Source: Prorocentrum cordatum
Taxonomy: Eukaryota; Sar; Dinophyceae; Prorocentrales; Prorocentraceae
Length of the DNA stretch: 64,000 nucleotides
Assembly: GCA_963575745.1 (NCBI GenBank)
Contig: CAUYUJ010019917.1
Coordinates: 1-64,000 of the forward strand
Direction: 5' to 3'
Shown here piece by piece: positions 34,235-45,779 of this stretch (positions are counted from its first letter, which is position 1; each line of letters opens with the position of its first letter). The position numbers and the translations under genes were made by a program. The notes below the pieces were generated by a model that saw only the letters and a list, made by a program, of their open reading frames with translations, searched no databases and was not told where the DNA came from.

Positions 34235-34661
34235 GCCTGAGCAGGTGGGGCCGCAGGATCTCGCCGCATCGCCGAGGCGATGCATCGCCGACGTCGGCGA
34301 TGCATCGGCACCGTCGGCGTTGATTGAAGAAGAAAAAGAAGAAGAAGAAGAAGAAGAAAAAGAAGAAACAAAAAAAACGGCATAGGCATAAATTGTTGGT
34401 GTTCCGCGCGGATTTCTTGGATCTGCGCGGGACCTGCCTCCCTGGCGCGCGGAGCGCGCCAAGGGTGGCGCCGGAGGCGCCGCCAGGGAGGCCCAGGACG
34501 GATCCGAGAAATCCGCGCGGAGCGCCAAAAGTTTTATGTTTATGCCGTTGTTTCGTCTTCGAGTTGAGAGACTTGTGCTCCACATCCAGCCGCATCGCCG
34601 AGACATCGGCGATGCGGCACGATCCTCCGACCACATCTGCTTCGGCCCCACCTGTGAGGCC
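34235..34661. mobile_element. GC-core foldback element, copy D, ~430 bp
   Basis: Nested complementary arms. The outermost GGCCTGAGCAGGTGGGGCC faces GGCCCCACCTGTGAGGCC. Then come CGCATCGCCGA palindromes on both sides, then GGCATAGGCATAAA against TTATGTTTATGCCG, then the shared core. A GAA-rich tract (34325-34375) interrupts the left arm only. It has no coding capacity. Confidence 0.8.
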
Positions 34662-35104
34662 TAGACTGGACGCGAAGGGCATACTAGTACGATGCGTCCT
34701 GCTCGGAGGGGTGCGTCCGACCAGATTATGTAGCACAGCAATATTATAGTGCGTATCGTTACCCAAGCGGAAGGGCCAGAAATCGCCCGCCACCTAGTAT
34801 ATACAAGAGATCTCTGCGCGCGCGTCGCACCTTTGGGGTGGCGACGCACACATATAGCATCATGTTTGGATGACGCTGGATAGATTCCCGACGCCCAAAA
34901 GTGGTACGGAATAAATGGGTGCGCTGCTCAACGGCAAATGTTGTCCAAAACTGGCGGCGGCCGCTGCTGGACAGGCGGCCTTCTGTCTCGCACGGACAAC
35001 GTCCACACCGACACCGACAGCGAGCCTGATCCCAAGTGCACAGAAACTGCTGTCCGTCTTCGTGCCCACTCTGTCTGCATGTGCAATCGGACCTAGGCCA
35101 GAAG

Positions 35105-35270
35105 AGCATCGCTCAGGAACACGAGACCCTCCGTCGGCCAGAACAAGCAGAACATCCAAGGGTACCCTCCCCGGGATGTACACGGACATCCAACAAGCGC
35201 GAAGAGCACGAGGGTTCCGTTACCAAACCGACCGCGGTCTCATGCCTCGGTCCAACTGTACCTACCGATA
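35105..35270. repeat. Dispersed ~160-bp sequence, copy 1 (pair with 40090)
   Basis: Shares GAGACCCTCCG, CGGCC, ACATCCAACAAGC and TCATGCCTCGGTCC-type strings with 40090-40235. The same plus frame is conserved in both (EHETLRRP, GCTRTSNK, CLGPT), which may reflect coding ancestry or simple copying. Confidence 0.55.
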
Positions 35271-35589
35271 CAGTCGGGGCTGATTGCAGAGGACACGCGA
35301 GAGGACACAAGACCCTTCCGAGGGCCACATTGCCACAGGAATGTAAGAAGGCATGGATCGCGAAGCTCAGGACACAAGGGTACGTACCCTCGATCTGGCA
35401 GAGTCGACCTACTAGATCGGCCTCGACTGCAGCTGTCCCGCCGCCGAGGCGGGAGCGGCGGGGACCCGTCGTGCCCCTGCGGGTCGGCGCCGCGATCTGG
35501 CAAGCCGGCCGCCAAGGGGCGGGCGGAGCGCAGGAGGGGCGCGCAGACGGCCGCCCGAGCGCGCGGCAGAGCAGGCCGTTCAGCACCCC

Positions 35590-35739
35590 GTCGTCCTGCG
35601 CCGGGGGGCGGCGGCGACGGCGACGACGGCGGAGGCGAAGGCGAGGGCGAGGGCGGCAGCAGCCGACGGGCGGGCGATCGCGAAGGTGACGGCGACGGCG
35701 ACAGCGGCCAAAGATGGCGAGCAGAACGAGGAACGACGA

Positions 35740-35785
<46 letters not shown>

Positions 35786-35885
35786 TGGCGACTACGGCAT
35801 AGGCGAAGGCAACGCCGACGGCGGCGACGACGCCGACGCCGACGATGATGACGACGACGACGGAGATGGCGGCGACAGTCAAGGC
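35590..35885. repeat. (GAC)n / GGCGAC-rich tract
   Basis: A pure GAC run lies at about 35738-35785 within a longer CGACGG-rich stretch. Val-, Arg- and Asp-rich frames are artefacts. Confidence 0.85.
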
Positions 35886-36013
35886 GACGAGTTGCGAACA
35901 CGGCAACTGCGAATGACAAGCACGACGACAACGACAAAGACATACATGAGTACATAGTCGTATATACATACATCTATGGTCACCCCCCCAGTGATCTGCC
36001 TTAGCTTCTTTGC

Positions 36014-36212
36014 GGCCTTGACTTCCAGTCGGAGGCACTCGGGGTTCCGGCCTTGACTTCCACCCGCAGGCATTCGGGAGAGCGGGAGAGCGAGAGAGCG
36101 GGAGAGCGGTAGAGAGGGAGAGCGGGAGAGCGGGAGAGAAAACGAGCGGGAGAGCGGGAGAGCGGCAGAGCGGGCGAGCGGGCGAGCGGGAGAGCGGGAG
36201 AGCTGGAGAGCA
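36014..36212. repeat. Two ~40-bp direct repeats and a GAGCGGGA 8-bp satellite
   Basis: Two copies of a CCTTGACTTCCA-containing unit (36014-36079) run into about 15 units of GAGCGGGA (36086-36212). 36300-36517 is unremarkable. Confidence 0.8.
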
Positions 36213-36517
36213 TTTGTCAACGGCAACGTGATGCTCGATGCTGCAATGCTGAAATAATTCTGATCGCCTGAAAGACACACAGGAAAGGTAGATCACACAG
36301 GGGGCAACACAAATAATATATATATGTACATATATAATGCAAAACTGAAGGTCCACGCGGATCTCTCGGGTCGGCGAATCGGCGTTGTCCCCACCTTCAC
36401 CCGTTGAAATGTATCCGGCGCCTGCCGCAACGCGCTCCGCGCCGTTGAGACATGGCGTGGGGTCGGAGGTCCAACAGCGACCTAGGGAGTCAAGGCGGAC
36501 CTCCGAAGGCCGATCTT

Positions 36518-36709
36518 TACGGCGGGTTCGTGTCGTGCCGACTTTGGCGTTGCTATCTGACGCCGCGTGGATAGTTGAACCTGGAACGATCGGCCATTTC
36601 CGAAACGTCAGATCGTTCAACATCGACCGATTCTGGGTCGTTGGCGGCGTTCAGCATCAAACGACGGCGGCGGGGTCGCCGTTGGTCGACACGACACGAA
36701 CCTGCCGTA
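36518..36709. mobile_element. TA-flanked MITE-like element, copy 2
   Basis: The best-preserved copy. The left terminal CGGCGGGTTCGTGTCGTGCC and the right terminal in reverse complement CGGCAGGTTCGTGTCGTGTC match in 18 of 20 bases, and each abuts TA. The interior includes GGAACGATCGG and GATCGTTCAACATCG, shared with copy 1. Confidence 0.8.
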
Positions 36710-37154
36710 TGCCTCGTTTCGTGTTTCACTCTTCCCCCCTTTCCTCCTAAGGAGGCCAGCGCCTCCATTCCGTGCAAGTCGTGTGCGCACGGAAGAGGAC
36801 GTGCGTGGACGCTCGTACATCCCGCTCTTCTCATTGAGATTGCGGGGAGTGATGCCCAAATGCGCTCTCGCACCGCCTGGGCCCCAACCCCCCTCAGCAC
36901 CTACTCCGTTTGCGCCCGACCCAGACCCCCGACGTCATGAATTTTTATATGACGTCGACCCCCAAAAAATATCCTTGGGACCGGCATTTCATCCTGAGCT
37001 GTTTTGACGGTCCCGAGGCCCCGGAGGCTCTGACCGGCAAGGGCCCCGGAAGTAGCGAAGACCCTCTCGTCGCGACTTTGTCCCTGACCCAAGGGCCCGA
37101 CGGGGAACTTCTTTTCTCGTTTCTGCGCCCGCGCGGCCCGCTTCGGACAGGAAG

Positions 37155-37235
37155 GCCCAGAATCGAATCGGTAAGTCGGATCGGCGGTCGAAATCAATCG
37201 GATCGGCGGAGTCGGCCACCGAGTCGGGAAAAGTC
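37155..37235. repeat. AATCGAATCG-rich element, partial copy 3
   Basis: CCCAGAATCGAATCGGTAAG, then GGATCGGCGG and CCGAGTCGGGAAAA; only the first ~80 bp of the family is present. Confidence 0.55.
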
Positions 37236-37311
37236 CATCTGAATAGGGGAGGGAGAGAGAGAGAGAGGAGACAGGAGAGGGAGAAGAGGGATTCGAAGAG
37301 TCCAAGACATC

Positions 37312-37512
37312 ATATACAGAAACTTTCGAGGGGAGGCGAAGATTCCTTGGGTCTGCAGTGGCACCTCCTCCCTGGCGCGCGGAGCGCGATAAAGGGGCGG
37401 CGCCAGGTGCGCCGCCGGAGAAGGCGCCGCCGGGGAAGTCCAGCGCAGACCCCAGAGCTCTCTCTGGGCGAACCTTGGAGTATCGAGGCTTATGCCGCTG
37501 CTCCTCCTGCGA
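37312..37512. mobile_element. GC-core foldback element, copy E, diverged
   Basis: CTTGGGTCTGCAGTGGCACC, CCTCCCTGGCGCGCGGAGCG, a modified second hairpin (GGCGCCAGGTGCGCC plus an added GGCGCCGCC), and the inverted GCAGACCCCAG. Its arms pair less well than in C, D or G. Confidence 0.65.
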
Positions 37513-37867
37513 GGGATGAGAGGAAGAAGGAGAAGGGCAGGGAGGTATCGCTCCTCCCCCCTCCCCCCGGGCAACAAGAAAAGGACATTACTAGTCCTCT
37601 GTGGCCTCCTCGGTGGCGTGCGTCCGACACAGACATATCGCACAACCATCTTGTAGCATGTCGCTTCCCAAAAGGCGCCCGCCGGGGAGCTTCTGCTATG
37701 AGCTCTCTCGGCCCACGCGTCGCCCCCGTCGGGTGGCGCCGACCCGGGGAGAGGCCGGCTCCTCCAGGCCCTGCAGGTCGGTGGCGTCGCCAATGAACAC
37801 CCCGTCTATGAAGATCTGCGGCAGGGAGGCCGCGCGACGGCCGAGCGTCGGACGTTCGCCGTCGTGG

Positions 37868-38010
37868 ACGGCGTCGTCGTCGGGGTCGTCGTCGTCGTCG
37901 TTGGGGTCGTCGTCGTCGTCACAGTCGTCGTCGTGTCGTCGTCGTCATCGTCATCGTCGTCGTCATCGTCGTCGTGTCGTCGTCGTCGTCGTCGTCGCCG
38001 TCGTCTTCAT
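37868..38010. repeat. (GTC)n microsatellite
   Basis: GTC/GTCATC tract with interruptions. Confidence 0.85.
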
Positions 38011-38247
38011 CGACGAGGCGGCCCGGGAAGAGGACCTCAGGGCGAAGGATCGAGGGTCGAAGCTAGGATGCCTTCGACACTCGTGGACCTCGGCAGGGAG
38101 TCCCCTCTAGAGGGGTGCTGGCCTGAGCGCACTCCACGAGAGCCATGTTGAATATATGCGGGCCTCCCCTGCCTCCCTGAAACCGCAATCCGGCGCCAGA
38201 TCCGCAGCCATCCGTCGCTATCCGAGGCCGCTCCCGTGGCTACCAAA

Positions 38248-38705
<458 letters not shown>

Positions 38706-40089
38706 AAAACGCAGGCGCACACGGCGACGCGCGTCCCAGGGAACGGCCATACGAGGGGGTAACTAGGCGGTGGCGCCTCGGCGCCGACGGGTCCAAGCCT
38801 TTCCAAAGCAGTCCCGAACCGCCCCGAGGCCTTCCCTGGGCCATCAGGGCGCCGAAAAATGCATGTGCGGGGGCAGGGCTGGACCTACACGGTTTGGGCG
38901 ATTTCGTGGGCCGTTTTCGTTTCGACTTCGTTTTGCGGCGAAAGCGGATTGAAGACAAAACGCGGGAAGAAACCAACACAAAACGAAAACGAGAAAACCG
39001 TGTATGCTCAGCCCCGTGCGGGGGCAGAGGAGGTCGCCCACAGACCCCTCGTGGGGACAGGCCTGGGGGCTCCGGGGGCCGCGCGCACAGCCATCGTGCT
39101 GCCGGAGGGATCGCCGGAGAAGGAGCGGAGGGGCGCTTCTGGCCACGGCGAGCCTCGGCCACGAGTGCAGGCGTCGTGCTGCCACAAAAGAAACTGCGGA
39201 ACGAGGCGGCTTGTCAGGCCCCGGCGAGCCTCGGCCACGAATAGGTTCCTCGACCTGATATGAGGAAAGGCCCGAAAAACGGAGCCCATCCCAAATTTCA
39301 AAGTGGTCCTTGTTTCAGGCTTTTGCTTGAGCAAAGCAGCGGGGGGCACGAGGCGAATCGGTAAACAACAACATGTACTGGCGAAATGGGCGAAGTCAGA
39401 AGTTGAATGCAACGCTCGGTGTGGACACGGATTTCGCATTTACATAGCTCCAGGATCTCTGGTGACCGCTAGGCTGTGGCATATGTATGGGCTGCAACAG
39501 ATCACCTGCCTACAAACATTGAAATTCTCTGGGGCCAGGCATCGATGGAGGTGGAGGACGAGGCCAGCAACCACCGCGGCGGTCAGGCTGCATCCCCGCC
39601 AGCCCAACAGGCTGCCAGCTGATCGTCGCAGCTTCCTCCTCATCCTCCTCCTCCTGCTCCTCCTCCGCCTCATCCTCCTCCTCATCTCATCGCCATCGTC
39701 GCCAACATTGTGACATCGTCACGGAGCCCCCGCAACCCTCACAACACGGTCCGTCATCGCACGGTTTTGGGACCATGGAGACCCCAACCGCCCGAGACGT
39801 CCTCGGAGAACGACCAGACGGTGTGGTCACCGCACCGTTCGGGGGCCCCCGGCACGAGGCAATGGGCAGCACGCGAAGAAATTCAGGAACGAACGATTCA
39901 CGGACCCCACGGGGGATGTGCGAGGTGCCGCGGCACTCTGGGGTGCTCTGGAGCGTTCTGGCGCCTGCTTGGCGGGATGGCGCCGCCCGCAAGGCTTGGC
40001 CACGCCAGGCCTCTGCTTCCTGACGACTTGTTTACGGAACGGGCTGTGGATGCTGCAGTCGTCGCGCTGCAGTCGAACCCACGGCAGAA

Positions 40090-40240
40090 GCGCATCCTTC
40101 GAGAACATGAGACCCTCCGCCGGCCCAAACTGAAGAGCATTCGAGGGTGCCCCCCAGGATGCACAAGAACATCCAACAAGCACGCAAAACATTACCTCCC
40201 CGAGCCGACCTCGCTCGTATGCCTCGGCCCGACTGCACAA
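40090..40240. repeat. Dispersed ~160-bp sequence, copy 2 (pair with 35105)
   Basis: GAGAACATGAGACCCTCCGC, GGATGCACAAGAACATCCAA, CAAGCACG and TATGCCTCGGCCCGACTG align with copy 1. 40640-40700 just downstream is a (CTC)n tract. Confidence 0.55.
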
Positions 40241-40859
40241 GAAGGCGCGCGGAGTCACGGCGAAGGGCCTCCTCCGGCCACGGCGAGCTCTGCCACGAAC
40301 AGGCTCCCTCCCCGACTCAGAACCAAGGACGGGCACCAGAGCCCCGCCTCGGCCCCAAACATGGTCCCTACTTCTTCGGCGCGCTGGCTGTACTGTCAGC
40401 TTGTGAGTCGCCCCAAAAACCCGGGCGCGCACTTCAAAAACTGGCTCCTCTGCTCGGGCGAATTGCGGGAGGGGCGCTTGCCAAAGGGGAACGCACGGCG
40501 GCGGCGCTGGTGATTTGCGCCGAGGCCCGGCCGACAGCAGGAGGGCGACAGGCGCGACGCAAGCGGCGCCGCTTCAGCGGAGGTAGATTGATTCGTCAGC
40601 CCCAGGGGGGCATGCTTTGTTAACCGGGGGGGCCCTCCTCCTCTTCCTCCTCCGTTTCCTCCTCCTCCTCCTCCTCCTCCTCCTCCTCCTCCTCCTCCTT
40701 CTGCAGAGGGTGAGACGCACCTCGAGAAGGAGTGCTCTGGAATCCCCTGACGGGGGCCCTCGCAGGGAAGCTGTGCGCTGCCCCGGGCTGGCCCATGGGA
40801 CCTCCCGAGGAGGGCCTGCGGACCCGGAGCATTTGTTTTACGGGGGGGGGGGGGAATCG

Positions 40860-41030
40860 CGATAACGAAAGGCGCCCAGGGACACACACATAAATACACA
40901 CAGTCCCAGGATTCCCCATATTCTCTCATATTTTTGGGGTTTTCGTCTTCCCCGCACTTTCCTTATGTTCACAAATTTTCCTGGGGATCGACGATTACTT
41001 GTGTCTGTGTGTATGTTCTCCTCCTGAGCA
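40860..41030. repeat. CCATATT element, copy 2 (pair with 12205-12365)
   Basis: Shared strings include CAGGATTCCCCATATT, TTCGTCTTCCCC and CGACGATTA, followed by TGTGTCTGTGTG. Ends rich in ACACACA and TGTGTGT face each other. Confidence 0.65.
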
Positions 41031-41066
41031 ACTTAACGGACGTTCCCAATCGGCGCCAGAGCGAAA

Positions 41067-41298
41067 CTTGAGCAGGGACCGACCGTCCCGGCATTCCTAT
41101 AGTCCTACCACGAAATGTTCTTAGAACCCAAAAATGTTCTAAGAACAACAATGTTCTTAGAACATAAACCCGAGGTGTTAAAACAAGACAGAATCCGCCA
41201 GGCATGTTCTAAAAACATTTCGCGCAAACCACAACATGTTCTTAGAACTTTGTTCGGTGGGGCTATAGGCGAGCCAGGACGCTTCGCCACTGCTTGAG
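41067..41298. repeat. TGTTCTTAGAAC-rich dispersed element, copy 1
   Basis: Bounded by GAGCAGGGACCGACCGTCCC and CGCTTCGCCACTGCTTGAG, with AATGTTCTTAGAAC palindromes. Its partner is at 55359-55544, with the same ends and interior but fewer TTCTTAGAA units. Confidence 0.75.
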
Positions 41299-41389
41299 AA
41301 ACGCGACGCGACCCGCCCCGTCCGCCCCCTCCCTCCCTCCCAATAACACCCGCTACCGCCCGGGAATCAAAGAACGCCCTCCAGGATGT

Positions 41390-41603
41390 TACGGTCGGTT
41401 CGTGCTGCGTCGGCACGCGCAGAAGATGTTGACACCGCATCGATCCGTTCAACCTTGAATCGATCGCGGCCCCGATCGGTCAAAGCTGAATTCCGTCGGG
41501 TCCCATGGCATCAACGTGTCCCTGGGTGCTCCCGCATCGCAGAATTCGACCTTGAACGTCTTCGCCCGCGTCGCCGGCCCTCTAACGCCACATGAACCTA
41601 CCG
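41390..41603. mobile_element. TA-flanked MITE-like element, copy 3 (diverged)
   Basis: The left end CGGTCGGTTCGTGCTGCG faces the right end (reverse complement) CGGTAGGTTCATGTGGCG. The interior retains GTTCAACCTTGAATCGATCG. It is longer than copies 1 and 2 (214 bp). 41604-42200 has no recognised feature apart from a short GA run. Confidence 0.6.
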
Positions 41604-42219
41604 CATGAAGCGCTGCGACCTTTTCGTGGGTGTTTCGAAAAAGGGTCTGGGACGAGCTGTGTGCTGCCCCCGGGCAAGCCGGCTTCCTCCGCCCGACGCT
41701 GCCCTTCGGCGAGCGTTGGGGTCGGGGCGGGGGTGTCCGTGCCAGCGCCCTGCCGCCCGCCCCAGTCATTCCCCGTGGCCTGCGGGAGGATGAGGTCGTC
41801 GTTATCGCCGGTCTGCAGCTTGGACTGTGTCTCGCAGGCTCAGAGAGAGAAGGGGGAAGAGAGAGAGAGAGAGAGAAAGAGCAGCGTGCATGCCAGATGC
41901 TTTCGCTGCTGCTGCGGATGCTACGGCATGCCTTCACTGCCGTTTCATATCACTCCCATGACGTCAAAAACTGGTGCTGCAGAGATGACGACGTGATACC
42001 ATCATTGGTGCCGCGCAAAACTATGACTACGATGAACGTTGCCCTTTGCACCAGTATACACTATACACATATCCGCCATCGTGCCCTGAGGCACGAGTTG
42101 AAGTATCCTCAGATGCTTTGCCTAATCCCGTAGGCCTCAGTCCCCAGTCCTAATTTTCTTATAAGAACTCTCAAATCTCCTGGGGCTTCGCGCATGCGTC
42201 CTTGGCCCGTCGCGTCGTC

Positions 42220-42880
42220 CCGCGTAGCCCCAAGAGGCCCCAAGACGGTCCAAAAGGGGACCGGATCGCCAAACAATCCGTCTAAGACGCCCAAGGTGGC
42301 CTCAAGTCGGCCGAGAAGCGCCCAAGATGTCTCAAGAGGCCCCCAAGAGCCTTCCCAGCAGGGCCCCGAAAGGCCCAAATCATTGATTCCCTGATGGTTG
42401 TGCAATGTGTGTGTTGGGGTTATCCACTTTTCGAGCTTCCGGCGCTCCAAGACGTTCCAAGAGGCCCCCAAGATCGCCGCCCCAAGACGACCCCAGAGCA
42501 TGGCTAAAAGGGCCCCAAAACGTTCCAAGAGGGCTCGAAGACGGCTCAAGAGGCGCCAAAGACGGCGCAACTGGGCCCCAAGACAGCCCCCGGAGGGGCC
42601 CAAGAGGGGAACGCGTACCGAGAAACCAACCCTTCCGCCCCTAGAGGCGCCCAGGAGGCCACAAGAGGCCCCCAAGAGGCACCAAGAGGCCCCAAAAAGG
42701 CCCCCGCGGGGCCTCAAGAGGCCCCCAGAAGGCCCATCAAATATTCAAAGAGGCCCCGCAACAGCCCCCGAGAGGCTGCAAAACTGCCTCCAGGAGACCC
42801 CCGAGAGGCCTCGACGAGATCCCAAAGAACATCCAAGATACCTCAAACCCACAACGCAGGCACAGTGGCTGGATAGGCCG
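42220..42880. repeat. CCCAAGAGG-family repeat block (plus) with linker
   Basis: Units such as CCAAGAGGCCCCCAAGAGGC; linker at 42380-42460 (AAATCATTGATTCCCTGATG, then TTTTCGAGCTTCCGGCGC, TCCAAGACG). Confidence 0.75.
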
Positions 42881-42931
42881 AAGGCCACATGTATGTATGT
42901 TTGCATGGTTTGGTTATACATATATCTGTAT

Positions 42932-42973
42932 ACTAGAACCACGCGCGCGCTTCGCACGCGCTTAGGTTCTAGT
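42932..42973. repeat. 45-bp GC palindrome, copy 3
   Basis: ACTAGAACCACGCGCGCGC, loop TTCG, CACGCGC, TTAGGTTCTAGT, after ATATATCTGTAT. Confidence 0.85.
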
Positions 42974-42979
42974 CACACT

Positions 42980-43400
42980 TGCGCCCACTCTTAACATTGG
43001 CAATGCCGCCACGGCTACGTCTTCTTTTTGCGCCATCACCGCGTTCACGATCACTTCCGATTCCATGTCCATTCTGGGCATGACCACCTTGTCCACGACG
43101 TTTGCACTTTCCGCGACCATTGTAACGGCCATGCGTTCAATCTCCGCCTGTACCACCACCAATACCACGACCATTGCCACTGCCACTGCCGCGACCACCA
43201 CGACCACCATCATCACCACCACGGCCAGTGCCACCGCGTCTACCATCGTAATCATCAGTAGCACCACAATCGGCCCACGAACTGCAGTCATCTCCACCTG
43301 GACCCCATCCGGGGCTGTCCTGGGTAAGGAGAGGAAGGTCGGCACGCCCGCCCCAGGGTCGGGTTGCCACCATCCTTTTTTGGTGGGCCTGGGGCTGGTT
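42980..43400 (-). other. Possible degenerate Arg/Gly-rich coding remnant
   Basis: One minus frame reads Gly/Arg/Asp-rich (GRRGGTGRGGDDGGRGGRGS, GSGNGRGIGGGTGGD), then a TGA, then more basic Gly-rich sequence (HGRYNGRGKCKRRGQGGHAQ). This resembles an RGG box. The DNA is also a CCA/CAC-rich tract, so low complexity alone could explain it. Confidence 0.25.
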
Positions 43401-43439
43401 CAGGGGCACCGGTGGCCGAGAACGGCCTCAGGAGCAGCA

Positions 43440-44470
43440 AAAGTAGCGTCCGGACAGAAGGTTGTGTGGGGCCTCTTTGGGGCCACTCGGGGGTCTATTG
43501 GAAGGTTCTTGGAAGCCTGTAGGGGCCGCTTGGGGGCCCCCTGGGGGCCTCTCCGGGCCGAGGGCCCGCAAAGTCAATCGGATCCCATGTCTTGGGGGCC
43601 TCTTGGGCCGTCTTGGGCGGCTCTTGGGCCGTCTTGGGGCTCGCTTGGGGGCCTCCTGGGCTGTCTTGGGGCTCTCTTGGGCCGTCATGGGGCTCCCTTG
43701 GGGTCCTCTTGGGCTGTCTTGGGGCTCCCTTGGGGGCCTCCAGGGCCGTCTTGGAGCGTCGGAAAACTGGAAAAGCGAAAATGCAAAAAACATAGTAAAA
43801 AAACAAATGAGAATCAACGAGTTTGGCCTCGTGAGGCCATCTCGGAACGCCTCTCGAAGCTCTCTGGGAGGGGGGTTGGAGGCCTCTGGGGCTACTTGGG
43901 GGCCTCCTGGGCGCCTCTTGGGGCTCCTGGGAGCTTCTTGGGGCCGACGGCCCGAAAAGTCCATTCGGATCTCCCCGTCTTGGGGGCCTTTTGCGCCGTC
44001 TTGGGCGGCTCTTGGGCAGTCTTGGGGCCCGCGGGGGGGCCTCCTGCGCCGTCTAGAGGCTCTCTTGGGCCGTCATGAGGCTCCATTGGGGTCTTCTTGG
44101 GCCGTCTTGGGGCTCCCGTGGGACCCTCCAGGGCCGTCTTGGAGCGTCAGAAAGCTGGAAAAGCGAGAAAGCAAAAAACATAGACAAAAAACCAATGAGA
44201 ATCAACGATTTTGGCCTCGTGAGGCCATCTTGGAACGCCTCTCGGAGCGTTGGGGCCGTTTCAAAGTCTATAGAACGGTCTGTTTGCCGTCTGGGGCCCA
44301 TCTTTGGCCACGTTGGGGCCATCTAAACTTTTCTGGGGAGGCTTTTGGAGGCTCCCCGGGGACTTCTGGGAGCGTCCTGGGCCTTTCTGGGGCGGTCTGG
44401 CGCCTCCAGTCGTCCCGGGAGCGCCCCAAGAGTCCCGGAACCCCCATGCGCACCCGAGGTCGCGGTCCCG
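43440..44470. repeat. CCCAAGAGG-family repeat block, minus orientation, two linkers
   Basis: Units such as CTTGGGGCTCCCTTGGGGGC. Two linkers (about 43750-43835 and 44130-44215) share TTGGAGCGTC, GGAAAAGCGA, GCAAAAAACATAG and ATGAGAATCAACGA, about 380 bp apart, so this part has a ~380-bp higher-order period. Confidence 0.75.
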
Positions 44471-44491
44471 GGCGCCCCGGTCTCGTGAACG

Positions 44492-44494
<3 letters not shown>

Positions 44495-44528
<34 letters not shown>

Positions 44529-44659
44529 ACCTACCTACCTACCTACCTACCTACCTACCTACCTACCTACCTACCTACCTACCTACCTACCTACCTACCT
44601 ACCTACCTACCTACCTACCTACCTACCTACATACATACATACATACATACATACATACA

Positions 44660-44690
<31 letters not shown>

Positions 44691-44700
44691 GTGTGTGTGC
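44495..44700. repeat. (TA)n, (CTAC)n and (ATAC)n in succession
   Basis: About 30 bp of (TA)n runs into about 105 bp of CTAC tetranucleotides and then about 60 bp of ATAC. Confidence 0.95.
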
Positions 44701-44779
44701 ATGCATGCATGCATGTATGTATGTATGCATGCAGGTTTGTATGCGTGTATGTCAGTATGCACGTATATATAATTGTGCA

Positions 44780-45640
44780 AATGTAGATACCAATACAAAT
44801 AACCTCATGCCCGTGAGAATAAACACTAGGGGATAATAAAGTTCGGGGTTCAGGGAGAGATAATAAAAGTAGCCCAGCAGACCTCAGCATAATCTCGAAG
44901 TAAGAGATGATCAAGGGGAGACCAAGCCGAGCACGTTTTGAGACATCCTTGGCGTTTAGTTTTCATAGAAATATCCTCAACAATGGCTTATCTCTCATGA
45001 AAATTGTTTTTTGTAAGTGCTCGTGTAGGGTAGCTCATGTGCCTCAATTTCCATGGATAATCAACCCCAGAGATAAAAAAGTTCAGGCGAGCGTGGGGAC
45101 AGAGAGAAATATAAAAGAAGAAGAATACAGTAGAAGAATAATAAGAAAGAAGAAGAAGAGGAGAATAAGAAGAGGACGAAGAAAGGAAAAATCCAAAGTT
45201 CCAAATCTATCAATTTTAATTTACAAACGCTTTATGAAAATTGATGTTTTAAAGTGCTCGTGTAGGGTAGCTCATGTGCTTCATTTTCCATGGATAATCA
45301 ACCCCAGGGATAAAAAAGTTCAGGCGAGCGTGAGGACAGATAGAAATATAAAAGAAGAAGAGGAAAGTAGAATAATAATAAGAACATTGCTCGTTTCGTT
45401 TGAGTCTGCCTCCCAAAATTATTGGTTTCGCTTGACACATCCTGAAAAAGTGTGATCGCTTCGCTTGATGTTGCTATATCAACATCGCTTGATGTTGCTA
45501 TCTCAACATAGCGTTTCGAGGTGATAATGAAGTTCGGCCTCAGCGCTCGCCGCCCAATTTGAATTTGTATAGGGCGACGATAATCAACTCTAAACACTGA
45601 AGGGGGGGGTCCCTTTATTATCATCGGCATGCGGTTATAC
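44780..45640. repeat. AT-rich island with a 149-bp direct repeat
   Basis: Markedly AT-rich. 44997-45145 and 45234-45382 are direct repeats of high identity (sharing AGTGCTCGTGTAGGGTAGCT, CCATGGATAATCAACCCC and AAAAAAGTTCAGGCGAGCGT). Downstream, GATGTTGCTATATCAACATC is a perfect 18-20 bp palindrome. No gene is recognised. It is flanked by (TA)n-containing tracts on both sides. Confidence 0.75.
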
Positions 45641-45647
45641 ATCCATT

Positions 45648-45654
<7 letters not shown>

Positions 45655-45691
<37 letters not shown>

Positions 45692-45692
45692 C
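45655..45692. repeat. (TA)n microsatellite
   Basis: About 38 bp of alternating TA closing the AT-rich island. Confidence 0.95.
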
Positions 45693-45779
45693 GGGGGACC
45701 AAGTCCAGGGGCCGGGGGCCGGCGCCTCGACCACACATGTGGGGCCCGGGCGTCATTTTCCCTTCGCATTTATAAGGTT

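Noticed and set aside
32964-34793. 609-codon minus ORF
   Set aside because: It crosses two foldback elements, a (CTC)n tract, an AATCG element and a GAA tract; no domain and no consistent composition.
36001-36623. Minus frames of ALPLSRSPARPL type
   Set aside because: Translation of the GAGCGGGA 8-bp satellite.
43462-44786. 436-codon plus ORF ending in Leu-Pro-Thr-Tyr and Ile-His-Thr-Tyr repeats
   Set aside because: Made of CCCAAGAGG-family repeat and (CTAC)/(ATAC) microsatellite.
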